Both the position numbers and the translations under genes were made by a program. A stretch of 64,000 nucleotides of DNA from Bacillota bacterium (GTDB taxonomy: Bacteria > Bacillota > Clostridia > Lachnospirales > Lachnospiraceae), in contig JAEXOU010000022.1 of assembly GCA_023439125.1 (NCBI GenBank), forward strand, positions 1 through 64,000. Reading direction: 5' to 3'. Positions 35,238 to 43,870 of the stretch are shown here, piece by piece. The notes below the pieces were generated by a model that was given only the letters and a program-made list of their open reading frames with translations, was not told the origin of the DNA and did not search any database. Position 1 is the first letter of the stretch, and every line of letters begins with the position of its first letter.

Positions 35238-36252
35238 CGATCTCGTCACCTCCACCTCGAGATATGATAATTTCTGCAGAGTCTTCTAATTTACGAATAA
35301 TATTAACAATCTTCTGCTGTGCCTCTTCTACATCCTTCAATCTTACTGGACCCATAAATTCCATATCCTCACGAATCATAGCAGCAAGACGTTTCGATAA
35401 ATTATTAAAGATAAGAGTTTGAACTTCTTCCGTTGTACTCTTAAGAGCTACAGCTAACTCATTATTATCAACCTCACGAAGGACACGCTGAACTGATTTA
35501 TCATCAAGCGTAATGATATCTTCGAAAACAAACATCTTTCTTCTGATTTCATCTGCCAATTCAGGCTCTTCTAATTCTAAGTTTTCCATAATATGCTTCT
35601 CTGTACCACGATCCACAGTATTTAAAATACTTACAATCGCGTCTACACCACCAACAATCGTATAATCTTGGTTTACTAGAGACGATAACTTTCTCTCTAA
35701 TACACGCTCTACTTCTTTAATAACATCAGGTGAAGTTCGGTCCATCTGTGCAATACGTTTTGCAACATCTGCTTGCTTATCCGGATTCAAAGAGCTGATA
35801 ATCTGAGAAGCTTGTTGTGTCGATAAGTACGATAATATCAAAGCAATTGTTTGAGGATGTTCATCCTGAATAAAGTTGAGAAGCTGATTTGCATCCGTCT
35901 TTCGAACGAATTCAAATGGGCGAACTTGTAAGGAAGCAGTTAACTTGCCCAGTACCTCTTTTGCCTTATCCACTCCAAGTGCCTTCTCCAATAGCTCTTT
36001 TGCATAACTTATACCACCTTCAGCAATATATTGTTGTGCTAAACATACTTGATAGAACTCATTTAATATTTCTTCCTTTGTACTAGCAGCTATACTCCTA
36101 GTATTCGCAATCTCTAAAGTTAACTGTTCAATTTCCTCTTCCTTCAGATGCTTAAATATTGTAGCAGAACGCTCTGGACCAAGCGTAATCAAGAGTATTG
36201 CTGACTTTTGAACTCCAGTTAATACGCTAGATGCCTGTTGTTTTTGTGCCAT
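35230..36252 (-). CDS. fliG: Flagellar motor switch protein FliG
   Basis: A 340-residue rotor protein that transmits torque from MotA. The N-terminal domain binds FliF; the middle domain has the EHPQTIALILSYL motif (about 130), and the C-terminal domain holds the charged torque helix (DDKSVQRVLREVDNNELAVALK, shown as DKSVQRVLREVDNNELA). Its stop codon overlaps the start of fliH. It follows fliF by 13 bases. Confidence 0.97.
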   Translation of the reverse strand: MAQKQQASSVLTGVQKSAILLITLGPERSATIFKHLKEEEIEQLTLEIANTRSIAASTKEEILNEFYQVCLAQQYIAEGGISYAKELLEKALGVDKAKEVLGKLTASLQVRPFEFVRKTDANQLLNFIQDEHPQTIALILSYLSTQQASQIISSLNPDKQADVAKRIAQMDRTSPDVIKEVERVLERKLSSLVNQDYTIVGGVDAIVSILNTVDRGTEKHIMENLELEEPELADEIRRKMFVFEDIITLDDKSVQRVLREVDNNELAVALKSTTEEVQTLIFNNLSKRLAAMIREDMEFMGPVRLKDVEEAQQKIVNIIRKLEDSAEIIISRGGGDEIVV

Positions 36253-36265
36253 ACTCTACCTCCTG

Positions 36266-37861
36266 TTATTCCCATTCATCGTGAAGCCAGTTACGTAATA
36301 GGTTAGCAACTGCATCTGGATTCTCATCTACAAATCTCTCAATCATTCGTTTTGTTTCTGATTTTTCACTGAATTCAATATCGTCTAATGTTTGATTTTC
36401 TTTTGTTGTAGCTAGCAATTGTTCCACTGATAATTCTGGTTCTATTTCTGTCACTTCTACTGGTGACATTCCTCTAAATACAACAAATAATAATAATCCA
36501 ACAATTAGTACTGCCAAGACAATTGATAGAATAAGTGACCAGTTTGTCTCCTCTTCTTTTGTTGCTGTAAAATTATTAACTTCCTGGATCGAAATTGAAA
36601 TTCTATCTTCTGCAATACCAGTAACATGAGAGAAGAAGGTTTTCCATTTTGGGTCAACTTCAAGATCTACTGGTTCACTATTCTGTATTACATATTCTTC
36701 ATATGTAATATCCTCTAACAAACCTTGAGCTTTTAATTTTTCTTCTGTGACATCATTTACCTTCTTCAAAGCAATTCCTACCGAACAATTCTCAATATTA
36801 ACAATTGGCCAATTGCTAATTGTAGTTGTGAGCTTCTCACTAGGAAGATATGTGATCTCAAGTTCTTCATAATTACTATTTCCAGAGGAACCACTTTGGA
36901 TATAATAATCAACATCATCATTGGAATCTGTTCCTGGAACATCTCCACTTGTTCCAGTATTTTCTGAAGTTATTTTGCTCCAAGTCTGGTAAAGACCTTG
37001 TTCTTGTCCTTCAGCTGCAATATATTGACGAAATTCTTCTGTCTTCTTATCAAAATTAATATCCAGATGAAAACTAGGTTCTACATAGCTAAAACCATTC
37101 ATAAGTGCAAATCTCGTTACAAGTTCAGAATAATATTCCTCTACCTGCTTTGTATACTCTAACGTCGAATTTGCATACGATTGTTCTTCATTATCCGGAC
37201 CATTGTATAATAAATTACCATATTGATCGATTACCTTAATCTTATCGGTAGAAGAATTTCCAACAGAATTAGCAACTGTAATTGCGATTGACTCTGCAGA
37301 CTTTTTCTTAAACTTATCATTGATTTCCAAGAAAATACTAACTGGTATTTCCTTTTCTGATTCTAATAAGCTTGTTCTATTATCTGTAGGTAAATAGCGT
37401 ACCGTTGCTTTCTCAATTCCTTCTTGATTTTCAAGTGTCTCTTTTAGTTCGCTCTGATAATATAAATGCAAATATAATTGCTTATCATAATTTGTAGTTG
37501 TCATATCAGTATCTAGCAAATTACTTAAGGCAAACTCTTCCCCTGACGTAATTGCACTATCCTGAATCAGATAGACTGCTTCCGTTCGTTTGCTTGCATC
37601 CACAGATATCGTTACATTATCATCAGCTACTTGATAGGCGATACCATTCTCTTTTAAAATATCAACTGCCTTGCTTGCCGTTGACACATCTTCAAATCTT
37701 CCTAACTCAACATATTGAGTCCTACCCAATATAAAAATCAAAAGAACTAGCGCTAAAATAACAGCACCCACAATACTAACGATGAGTACCCTTTGCTTTT
37801 TCGTGTATTTCTTCCAAATCTCTAACAATCGGACAGGTATTTGTTTAATTCGTTCCTGCAT
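36266..37861 (-). CDS. fliF: Flagellar MS-ring protein FliF
   Basis: A 531-residue protein that forms the MS ring in the membrane. Membrane helices lie near 24-46 and 440-462. Between them are the YscJ/FliF ring-building domain (about 47-220) and the second FliF domain. The short cytoplasmic C-terminus (ENPDAVANLLRNWLHDEWE) is the FliG-binding tail. The length is normal for the family. Confidence 0.96.
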   Translation of the reverse strand: MQERIKQIPVRLLEIWKKYTKKQRVLIVSIVGAVILALVLLIFILGRTQYVELGRFEDVSTASKAVDILKENGIAYQVADDNVTISVDASKRTEAVYLIQDSAITSGEEFALSNLLDTDMTTTNYDKQLYLHLYYQSELKETLENQEGIEKATVRYLPTDNRTSLLESEKEIPVSIFLEINDKFKKKSAESIAITVANSVGNSSTDKIKVIDQYGNLLYNGPDNEEQSYANSTLEYTKQVEEYYSELVTRFALMNGFSYVEPSFHLDINFDKKTEEFRQYIAAEGQEQGLYQTWSKITSENTGTSGDVPGTDSNDDVDYYIQSGSSGNSNYEELEITYLPSEKLTTTISNWPIVNIENCSVGIALKKVNDVTEEKLKAQGLLEDITYEEYVIQNSEPVDLEVDPKWKTFFSHVTGIAEDRISISIQEVNNFTATKEEETNWSLILSIVLAVLIVGLLLFVVFRGMSPVEVTEIEPELSVEQLLATTKENQTLDDIEFSEKSETKRMIERFVDENPDAVANLLRNWLHDEWE

Positions 37862-37878
37862 GCTTTAACCCTCTTATG

Positions 37879-38196
37879 CTAAAATTGTAATTGCATAATT
37901 TCTTTATAGGCATCTAATACTGCATTTCTCACTGCCACTGTGTATTGTAAAGAAATATTTGCTTTTGACTGCGCAATTTGTAAATCATGGGTATTCGTGG
38001 TCAATCCCATTGCATAGTCCATTTCCGCTTTTTCTGCAGCATCAGAATATGCATTCGTTTCTTCTATCATATTGAGAGCCGACTGAAACAAAGTCTCAAA
38101 TGTTTCATTTCTATTTTCTTTTGTTGCATCCGACTTAATAAAATCTGATGCATATTTGCTCACATCACTTATTGATCCTATACTTGATATGTCCAT
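37879..38196 (-). CDS. fliE: Flagellar hook-basal body protein FliE
   Basis: A 105-residue protein joining the MS ring to the rod. The C-terminal half shows the family pattern: FETLFQSALNMIEETN near residue 30, then LQIAQSKANISLQYTVAVRN. The order flgB-flgC-fliE-fliF is conserved in Firmicutes. Confidence 0.95.
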   Translation of the reverse strand: MDISSIGSISDVSKYASDFIKSDATKENRNETFETLFQSALNMIEETNAYSDAAEKAEMDYAMGLTTNTHDLQIAQSKANISLQYTVAVRNAVLDAYKEIMQLQF

Positions 38197-38221
38197 TGTA
38201 TCCGACCTTTCCTAATCCATT

Positions 38222-38674
38222 TTATTTGCCAACCTCTAAGCCTTTTAATAACATACTCTTCGTTGCATTAAAAGCTGTTACATTTGCTTCATAAGAACGG
38301 GTTGCATCAATAAGATTCGTCATTTCAGTTACAGTATTTACGTTTGGATATGTAACATAACCATTTTCATCAGCATCAGGATGGGATGGGTCGTAAACCT
38401 CCTTCATTGCAGTTGCATGGTCTTCGACTATGCCAGTTACTTTCACACCACTTCCATTAAAATCTGAATCTTTTCGAACGGATGCTTGATTAAGTAAACT
38501 GCCAAAGCTACCTGATTCCTGTTCTGCAAATACTAATGTTTGTCTTCGGTATGGTTCTCCATTTTTGCTTCTTGTCGTATTGACATTCGCAATGTTTTGA
38601 GAAATCAAGTCCATTCGAAGTCTTTGTGCCGACATACCACTTGCGCTAATATTCAAAGCACTATATAATGACAT
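38222..38674 (-). CDS. flgC: Flagellar basal-body rod protein FlgC
   Basis: A 150-residue proximal rod protein. It opens with LYSALNISASGMSAQRLRMD and LISQNIANVNTT, the rod-protein N-terminal motif, and ends with the helix MTNLIDATRSYEANVTAFN. Both ends form the packed coiled coil of the rod. It follows flgB by 16 bases. Confidence 0.96.
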   Translation of the reverse strand: MSLYSALNISASGMSAQRLRMDLISQNIANVNTTRSKNGEPYRRQTLVFAEQESGSFGSLLNQASVRKDSDFNGSGVKVTGIVEDHATAMKEVYDPSHPDADENGYVTYPNVNTVTEMTNLIDATRSYEANVTAFNATKSMLLKGLEVGK

Positions 38675-38690
38675 ACGATTCCTCCCTCAC

Positions 38691-39077
38691 TTATCTTTGT
38701 AATACAGTTTTTAAACGATTAAATTCTTGTGTCATTGACTCGAGCAGCATATAATATCGAATTTGGTTTTCCGTCGAATATGCTTGTTCTACATCAATAT
38801 CCACATTATTCCCATCATATCGATAGCTCAGTTCTTCACAATCTGTATAGACGGAAGAATTCAACTTGGATAAATTCGCATTTGCTACCTTTTTATCTAA
38901 CGACTCATTACCTTTTAATTCTCTTTGCAAGTAAGATTCAAATTTTACATCTTTTCTCTTATAATCAGGTGTACTAACATTTGCGAGATTATTATTGATC
39001 ACTTCTTGACGCACCATACTTGCATCTGCAGCTTTATCTAAAACGTTGATGTAATTAAATGCATTTGATCCTATCAT
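38691..39077 (-). CDS. flgB: Flagellar basal-body rod protein FlgB
   Basis: A 128-residue proximal rod protein and first gene of the fla/che operon. The rod signature VINNNLANVSTPDYKRKDV lies near residue 27, and the C-terminal helix contains ENQIRYYMLLESMTQEFNRL. AGGAAGGA precedes the start. The promoter and a CodY-like site lie just upstream. Confidence 0.96.
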   Translation of the reverse strand: MIGSNAFNYINVLDKAADASMVRQEVINNNLANVSTPDYKRKDVKFESYLQRELKGNESLDKKVANANLSKLNSSVYTDCEELSYRYDGNNVDIDVEQAYSTENQIRYYMLLESMTQEFNRLKTVLQR

Positions 39078-39166
39078 CCTATTCCTTCCTTCTTCTTAGT
39101 TAGTAATCACAATACTTCATTCAGTATTCCGGTTTGATTTGCTCAAAAAGCTATAACATTCCATAC

Positions 39167-39181
39167 ATATTTAAGAATATT
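39167..39181 (-). promoter_or_regulatory. CodY-box-like sequence in the flgB leader
   Basis: AATATTCTTAAATAT matches the CodY consensus AATTTTCWGAAAATT at 11 of 15 positions. It lies about 24 bases downstream of the proposed -10, where binding would block transcription. Four mismatches make this a weak site, so it is only a candidate. Confidence 0.35.
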
Positions 39182-39204
39182 TGGTTATAGTTACTACTTA
39201 TCAT

Positions 39205-39234
39205 ATTATATAATATTTTGTTGGAAAAACACAA
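39205..39234 (-). promoter_or_regulatory. Candidate fla/che operon promoter
   Basis: On the minus strand TTGTGT and TATAAT are separated by 18 bases, a fair sigma-A promoter, leaving a leader of about 120 bases before flgB. No SigD-type promoter was seen. Another TATAAT lies further upstream without a good -35. Confidence 0.6.
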
Positions 39235-39308
39235 GTTATATTTAAAAAATATGTTGAATTATACAACAGTTTGCATTTTAATCTGTAATTGAATAAAAAA
39301 GTGTAAAA

Positions 39309-39353
39309 AAAAACCTCTAAAAGTCAAAACTTCATGTTTAACTTTTAGAGGTT
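39309..39353 (-). terminator. codY terminator
   Basis: A stem of about 12 bp (AACCTCTAAAAGT with its complement) is followed on the minus strand by nine T. It separates codY from the fla/che operon and supports a distinct promoter for flgB. Confidence 0.9.
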
Positions 39354-39380
39354 AAAATTTACTGTAATCCATATACCAAT

Positions 39381-40148
39381 TTATTTCATTTTCTTAAGTT
39401 CATCAAACACAACATCATTTAATACTTTAATATACGTTCCTTTCATACCAGAAGATCTTGATTCAATCACACCAGCGCTTTCAAATTTACGAAGAGCATT
39501 CACAATTACTGATCTAGTAATTCCAACACGGTCAGCAATCTTACTAGCCACTAAAATGCCTTCATTTCCTTCCAATTCCTCAAATATATGAGTAATTGCT
39601 TCTAACTCAGAAAATGATAAGGTACTGATCGCAGATCTCACAATATGTACTTTTCTATTTTCTTCAGCATTTTCCTCGTTTACCGAACGCATCATCTCAA
39701 GTCCAACAACAGTTGTACCATATTCACTTAATATGATATCGTCAATGGAATACTGTTCTTTATCCTTATACAAAAATAAGGATCCTAACCTCTCGCCCGC
39801 AATATCAATCGGGGTAATTATTGCTTGATAGTCATTCACGCCTTCAAACTCAAATCCTAAAGTAGCTAAATTTACGTTCTCTTTTGTAGACAATATGTTT
39901 AATAATCGTTCATTTAACATAGTGTCGATATATCCACCAACCGCATCTTTTATCAATTCACTAATTGGCGGAATATCAGCACGGTTCTTAATTCCAAGAA
40001 CCTTACCCTTTTTGCTTATGACTAATATATTCGATTCTAAAATATCACTTAGAACCAAACAAATGTCATTAAACACAACCTTGTGTGAGTTATTATTATG
40101 CAATAACTTATTAATTTTTCTTGTCTTGTCCAACAATTGTACGCTCAT
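39381..40148 (-). CDS. codY: Global nutritional regulator CodY
   Basis: A 255-residue GTP- and branched-chain-amino-acid-sensing repressor. The N-terminal GAF-type sensor occupies about 1-155; the C-terminal winged helix-turn-helix contains ASKIADRVGITRSVIVNALR and GTYIKVLND. It lies directly before the fla/che operon as in Bacillus, where CodY represses that operon in rich medium. It has its own promoter and terminator. Confidence 0.97.
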   Translation of the reverse strand: MSVQLLDKTRKINKLLHNNNSHKVVFNDICLVLSDILESNILVISKKGKVLGIKNRADIPPISELIKDAVGGYIDTMLNERLLNILSTKENVNLATLGFEFEGVNDYQAIITPIDIAGERLGSLFLYKDKEQYSIDDIILSEYGTTVVGLEMMRSVNEENAEENRKVHIVRSAISTLSFSELEAITHIFEELEGNEGILVASKIADRVGITRSVIVNALRKFESAGVIESRSSGMKGTYIKVLNDVVFDELKKMK

Positions 40149-40229
40149 TTAAGAACCCCCGTGACCTTTTTCTTGGTCTGCCTTGCAGCAAAACTAAGTG
40201 GTATAATATCCCTATTCATTATGCTTCTG

Positions 40230-40258
40230 ATTTTAACATAGTTTTTTTTAAAAAACAA
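40230..40258 (-). promoter_or_regulatory. codY promoter
   Basis: TTGTTT and TAAAAT are separated by 17 bases on the minus strand, with an A/T tract between. It is the best vegetative promoter in the topA-codY gap. Confidence 0.6.
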
Positions 40259-40330
40259 TAGTAAAATTGTTATTTTGACACACATTTTGCTTTTTTGGCA
40301 TTCTTTTTTTTCAAATATTTATTCTTTTTG

Positions 40331-40372
40331 AAAAAAAAAGAGATTGTTCGCTGTTAACTCACAATCTCTTTC
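40331..40372 (-). terminator. topA terminator
   Basis: AAGAGATTGT pairs with ACAATCTCTT across a 13-base loop and is followed on the minus strand by a long T-run. It ends topA transcription before codY. Confidence 0.9.
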
Positions 40373-40385
40373 TAACCTACCTTTA

Positions 40386-42452
40386 TTACTCTTTATTCTT
40401 AACAAAACCACAAACTTCATCCATACATACAAGCTTTGTGCCTTTTTCTACCATAGGACCACTACATCTAGGGCATCTCTCACTAGAAGGTTTTTGCCAA
40501 GACATAAAATCACAGTCTGGATTGTTCTCACATCCAAAATAACGTCTACCTTTTTTTGTTTTACGAATAATTACATCCGCTCCACATTTCGGACATGCAA
40601 CATCAATTTTTTCAAGATATGGTTTCGTATTTCGACATTCTGGGAAACCAGGACACGCAAGGAATTTTCCATGTGGTCCATACTTAATAACCATATTACG
40701 TCCACATTCAGAACAGATGATATCGGTTTTTTCATCCTCGATCTTAACTTGTTCTAGTTCTGCCTCAGCAGCTTTAACTGCTTCCTCCAAATCAGGGTAA
40801 AAATTGCTTACTACTGTTTTCCAGTTTACCGTACCATCTTCAACAGCATCTAATAATGCCTCTAGGTTAACTGTAAAGTTAACATCAACAATAGATGGAA
40901 AAGCTTCTTTCATAATCTTATTAACTACTTCACCAAGTTCTGTAACATAAAGATTCTTATTCTCTTTGATTACATATCTTCTTGCAATGATCGTAGTAAT
41001 TGTCGGTGCATACGTACTTGGACGTCCGATTCCGAGCTCTTCTAAAGCCTTAACGAGAGCAGCCTCCGTAAAATGTGCTGGTGGTTGAGTAAAATGCTGA
41101 CTTTCTTCAAGTTCATTCAACTTAAGTTCAGTATTGACCTCAAGTTTCTTTATATTAGAAGCAGTATTTTCTTCCTCATCCTCTGTGGTTTGGTATACAA
41201 TCATAAATCCATCAAAAATTAAATGAGATGCTGCAACTGTAAATCGATAACCATTGCCATCGATCTTTGCTGTTTGTGTTTCATATTTCGCAGGTGACAT
41301 TCTACTTGCGATAAATCGTTTCCATATTAGCTGATATAAACGAAATTGATCTCTACTAAGAGATTCCTTCACAATTACTGGTGTCAAATCTACATAAGTA
41401 GGACGAATTGCTTCATGAGCATCCTGAATCTTTTTCCCAGTTGCTTTATTCACATCTTGTGTAGTAACTAAATCTTCTCCGTAGTTCTGAGCAATAAAAT
41501 GTCTCGCTGCTGCATCTGCTTCCTCGCTTACACGAACCGAGTCAGTACGCAAATAAGAAATCAAACCTATCGTTCCATGGCCTTTCACATCGACACCTTC
41601 ATATAATTGTTGTGCAAGACGCATCGTCTTTTGTGTCGAGAAATTCAAAGTTTTCGCAGCTTCTTGTTGTAACGTACTCGTTGTAAATGGTAACGGAGCT
41701 TTCTTTTGGCGCTCTCCACTCTTAACCTCTGTTATTTTGAAACTGGCGTCTTTACACTGTTTTATAATTTCCTCAACTTGTTCTTTTGTAGTAATGTTTA
41801 TCTTGTGATCAGTTGTTCCATAAAATTTTGCAACTAGTGGTTTCTTTTCACCTTTCAATGCAAATTTTGCATCTAAATGCCAGTATTCTTGTGGTAAGAA
41901 AGCGTTAATTTCTTCTTCTCGGTCACAAATAATACGCAAAGCAACTGACTGTACACGACCTGCACTAAGTCCTCGTTTTACCTTTGCCCATAACAGAGGA
42001 CTTATTTTATAGCCTACCATACGGTCTAACATACGTCTTGCTTGTTGTGAGTCTACAAGATTCATATCAATCTTTCTTGCTTCTTTTATCGAATTCTTAA
42101 TTGCATTTTTCGTAATCTCATTAAATGTAATACGATTTGCATTATTAGCATCAAGTTTTAAAGTATTTGCCAAATGCCATGAGATTGCTTCTCCTTCGCG
42201 ATCGGGGTCAGTTGCGAGATACACTTTATCAGCCTTTTTAACTTCTTTACGAAGTTTTGCTAATAAGTCTCCTTTTCCTCGAATCGTTATATATTTTGGT
42301 TCAAACCCATGTTCTATATCAATTCCCATTTGGCTCTTTGGTAAATCACGTACGTGCCCATTTGAAGCAAGAACTTCATAATTCGCCCCCAAAAACTTCT
42401 TAATTGTCTTTGCTTTTGCAGGTGACTCTACTATCACTAAATATTTTGGCAT
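40386..42452 (-). CDS. topA: DNA topoisomerase I
   Basis: A 688-residue type IA topoisomerase that relaxes negative supercoils. The Toprim domain (1-115) starts VIVESPAKAKTIKKF and includes DPDREGEAI; the active-site tyrosine is Y300 in ISYLRTDS. Three C-terminal zinc ribbons are visible (CSECGRN..., CPKCGAD..., CPRCSGP...), all with four cysteines. The dprA-topA-codY neighbourhood is shared with Bacillus. Confidence 0.98.
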   Translation of the reverse strand: MPKYLVIVESPAKAKTIKKFLGANYEVLASNGHVRDLPKSQMGIDIEHGFEPKYITIRGKGDLLAKLRKEVKKADKVYLATDPDREGEAISWHLANTLKLDANNANRITFNEITKNAIKNSIKEARKIDMNLVDSQQARRMLDRMVGYKISPLLWAKVKRGLSAGRVQSVALRIICDREEEINAFLPQEYWHLDAKFALKGEKKPLVAKFYGTTDHKINITTKEQVEEIIKQCKDASFKITEVKSGERQKKAPLPFTTSTLQQEAAKTLNFSTQKTMRLAQQLYEGVDVKGHGTIGLISYLRTDSVRVSEEADAAARHFIAQNYGEDLVTTQDVNKATGKKIQDAHEAIRPTYVDLTPVIVKESLSRDQFRLYQLIWKRFIASRMSPAKYETQTAKIDGNGYRFTVAASHLIFDGFMIVYQTTEDEEENTASNIKKLEVNTELKLNELEESQHFTQPPAHFTEAALVKALEELGIGRPSTYAPTITTIIARRYVIKENKNLYVTELGEVVNKIMKEAFPSIVDVNFTVNLEALLDAVEDGTVNWKTVVSNFYPDLEEAVKAAEAELEQVKIEDEKTDIICSECGRNMVIKYGPHGKFLACPGFPECRNTKPYLEKIDVACPKCGADVIIRKTKKGRRYFGCENNPDCDFMSWQKPSSERCPRCSGPMVEKGTKLVCMDEVCGFVKNKE

Positions 42453-42492
42453 CGTTTTCTCCCCTCATATGTTTCGGATATAAACTCTGATT

Positions 42493-42521
42493 ATCATATA
42501 CTATTTTTTTTCGTCTGACAA
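42493..42521 (-). promoter_or_regulatory. topA promoter
   Basis: TTGTCA and TATGAT with a 17-base spacer on the minus strand form a good sigma-A promoter about 45 bases before topA. The rest of the gap up to dprA (42522-42769) is AT-rich and shows no gene, terminator or other element by eye. Confidence 0.7.
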
Positions 42522-42769
42522 GAGAAAAAATAAGAAAAATATATTTTTGGTAAAATTTGTATATTTTCTATTTCTTTTCCTTGCTTTCCATACTATTTTG
42601 CACGACCATCTTTAATTATCATTATACAAAATAAATAATTTCATCCATTTTTACTACTATAATATATGATTCACAGAATTTCATACATAAAACATTTGAC
42701 TGTTTTTCATAAATAAATTCATTCCCCTTTGTGACATGTACACCCTATGGTTGTTCCTTTTTTATAAAG

Positions 42770-43870
42770 TTATAACCGAATGATATAATAATTCTTTGCA
42801 ATCTGCTTAATTAAATCCTTCAACTCAAGATTTAGCAAAGCTTGAGCTGCTTGTCCGAACTCCAGCTTTGTTTTTTCTACAATTCTTCCGATATAGAGAG
42901 GTTCCAGTGACAGCTGCTCATACACTGCACATTCTTGTTTGGTAAGTTTTCCACTGACTCTTAATTTTCTTTCTTGTAGTGGCTGATCTTTCATATTGTC
43001 CATATGAAAATGTTCAAGTATATCCTTTGGGCTACAAACGACTTGAGCACCCATTCGAGCAAGATGATTACAGCCCATCGATAATTCATCTGTAATTCTA
43101 CCTGGAATAACAAAAATTTCTTTTCCCAGCTCCAAGCCTTGGTCCACAGTTATAAAAGATCCACTTCTTTCTCGTGCTTCAATTACAAGAATCGCATCAC
43201 TAAACCCTGCAATCAAACGATTTCTTCTCGGAAAATTTCCTGCCAATGGACGTAGATGCAACCCATATTCGGATAGAATTCCACCTTCTATTTTCATTCT
43301 GTGATATAAATAAGAATTGGACTTAGGATAGCATACATCAATCCCAGAGCCAAGAACTCCTAAGGTATAGCCATTCTCTTGTAAAGCCCCAGCGTGACTA
43401 TATCCGTCAATCCCCATTGCTAAACCGCTAATGATTTGAACCCCTTCTTTTGCTAATTCTCTTGCAAAATATAGAGCCAGTTCCTTCCCATAATTCGTAC
43501 AATTACGAGCGCCAACAATTGCAACCGATGGTCGATTGATATCAGGGAGCTTTCCTTTCATATAAAAGCCATAAGGTGAATCATATACCTCACGCAACTT
43601 TTTCGGATACTCTTCATCCTGTTGTATGATAAATCGCACCTCTGCTTTCTCTAATTGCTCATATACCCGTTTAATTTTATCTTCATCATGCACTTTGCTT
43701 AAGTAAGAGATATCTTTTTCTGATAAAGCACGAATCTGCTTTAACGAATCTTCCTTTGCAGTAAAAATTGATTCAACATCCCCATAATAATCAAGTAATT
43801 CCTGTATCTTTTTATAGCCTATCCCATTAATATTGCAAAGCCAAAACCACAACTTGCGATTATCTAGCAA
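42770..43870 (-). CDS. dprA: DNA processing protein DprA
   Basis: A 366-residue DprA (Smf). In transformation it loads RecA on incoming single-stranded DNA. The Rossmann-like core has VGARNCTNYGKELA near residue 120 and ISGLAMGIDGYSHAGAL; an N-terminal SAM-like helical part and a C-terminal winged-helix part (about 300-365) flank it. It overlaps the end of comM by 11 bases, a typical com gene pair. Confidence 0.95.
   Translation of the reverse strand: MLDNRKLWFWLCNINGIGYKKIQELLDYYGDVESIFTAKEDSLKQIRALSEKDISYLSKVHDEDKIKRVYEQLEKAEVRFIIQQDEEYPKKLREVYDSPYGFYMKGKLPDINRPSVAIVGARNCTNYGKELALYFARELAKEGVQIISGLAMGIDGYSHAGALQENGYTLGVLGSGIDVCYPKSNSYLYHRMKIEGGILSEYGLHLRPLAGNFPRRNRLIAGFSDAILVIEARERSGSFITVDQGLELGKEIFVIPGRITDELSMGCNHLARMGAQVVCSPKDILEHFHMDNMKDQPLQERKLRVSGKLTKQECAVYEQLSLEPLYIGRIVEKTKLEFGQAAQALLNLELKDLIKQIAKNYYIIRL

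Noticed and set aside
39078..39380. c-di-GMP riboswitch upstream of flgB
   Set aside because: No GEMM-type conserved blocks were found in the leader.
39078..39380. SigD-type promoter before flgB
   Set aside because: No TAAA-N15-GCCGATAT-like pair was found; only sigma-A-like boxes are present.
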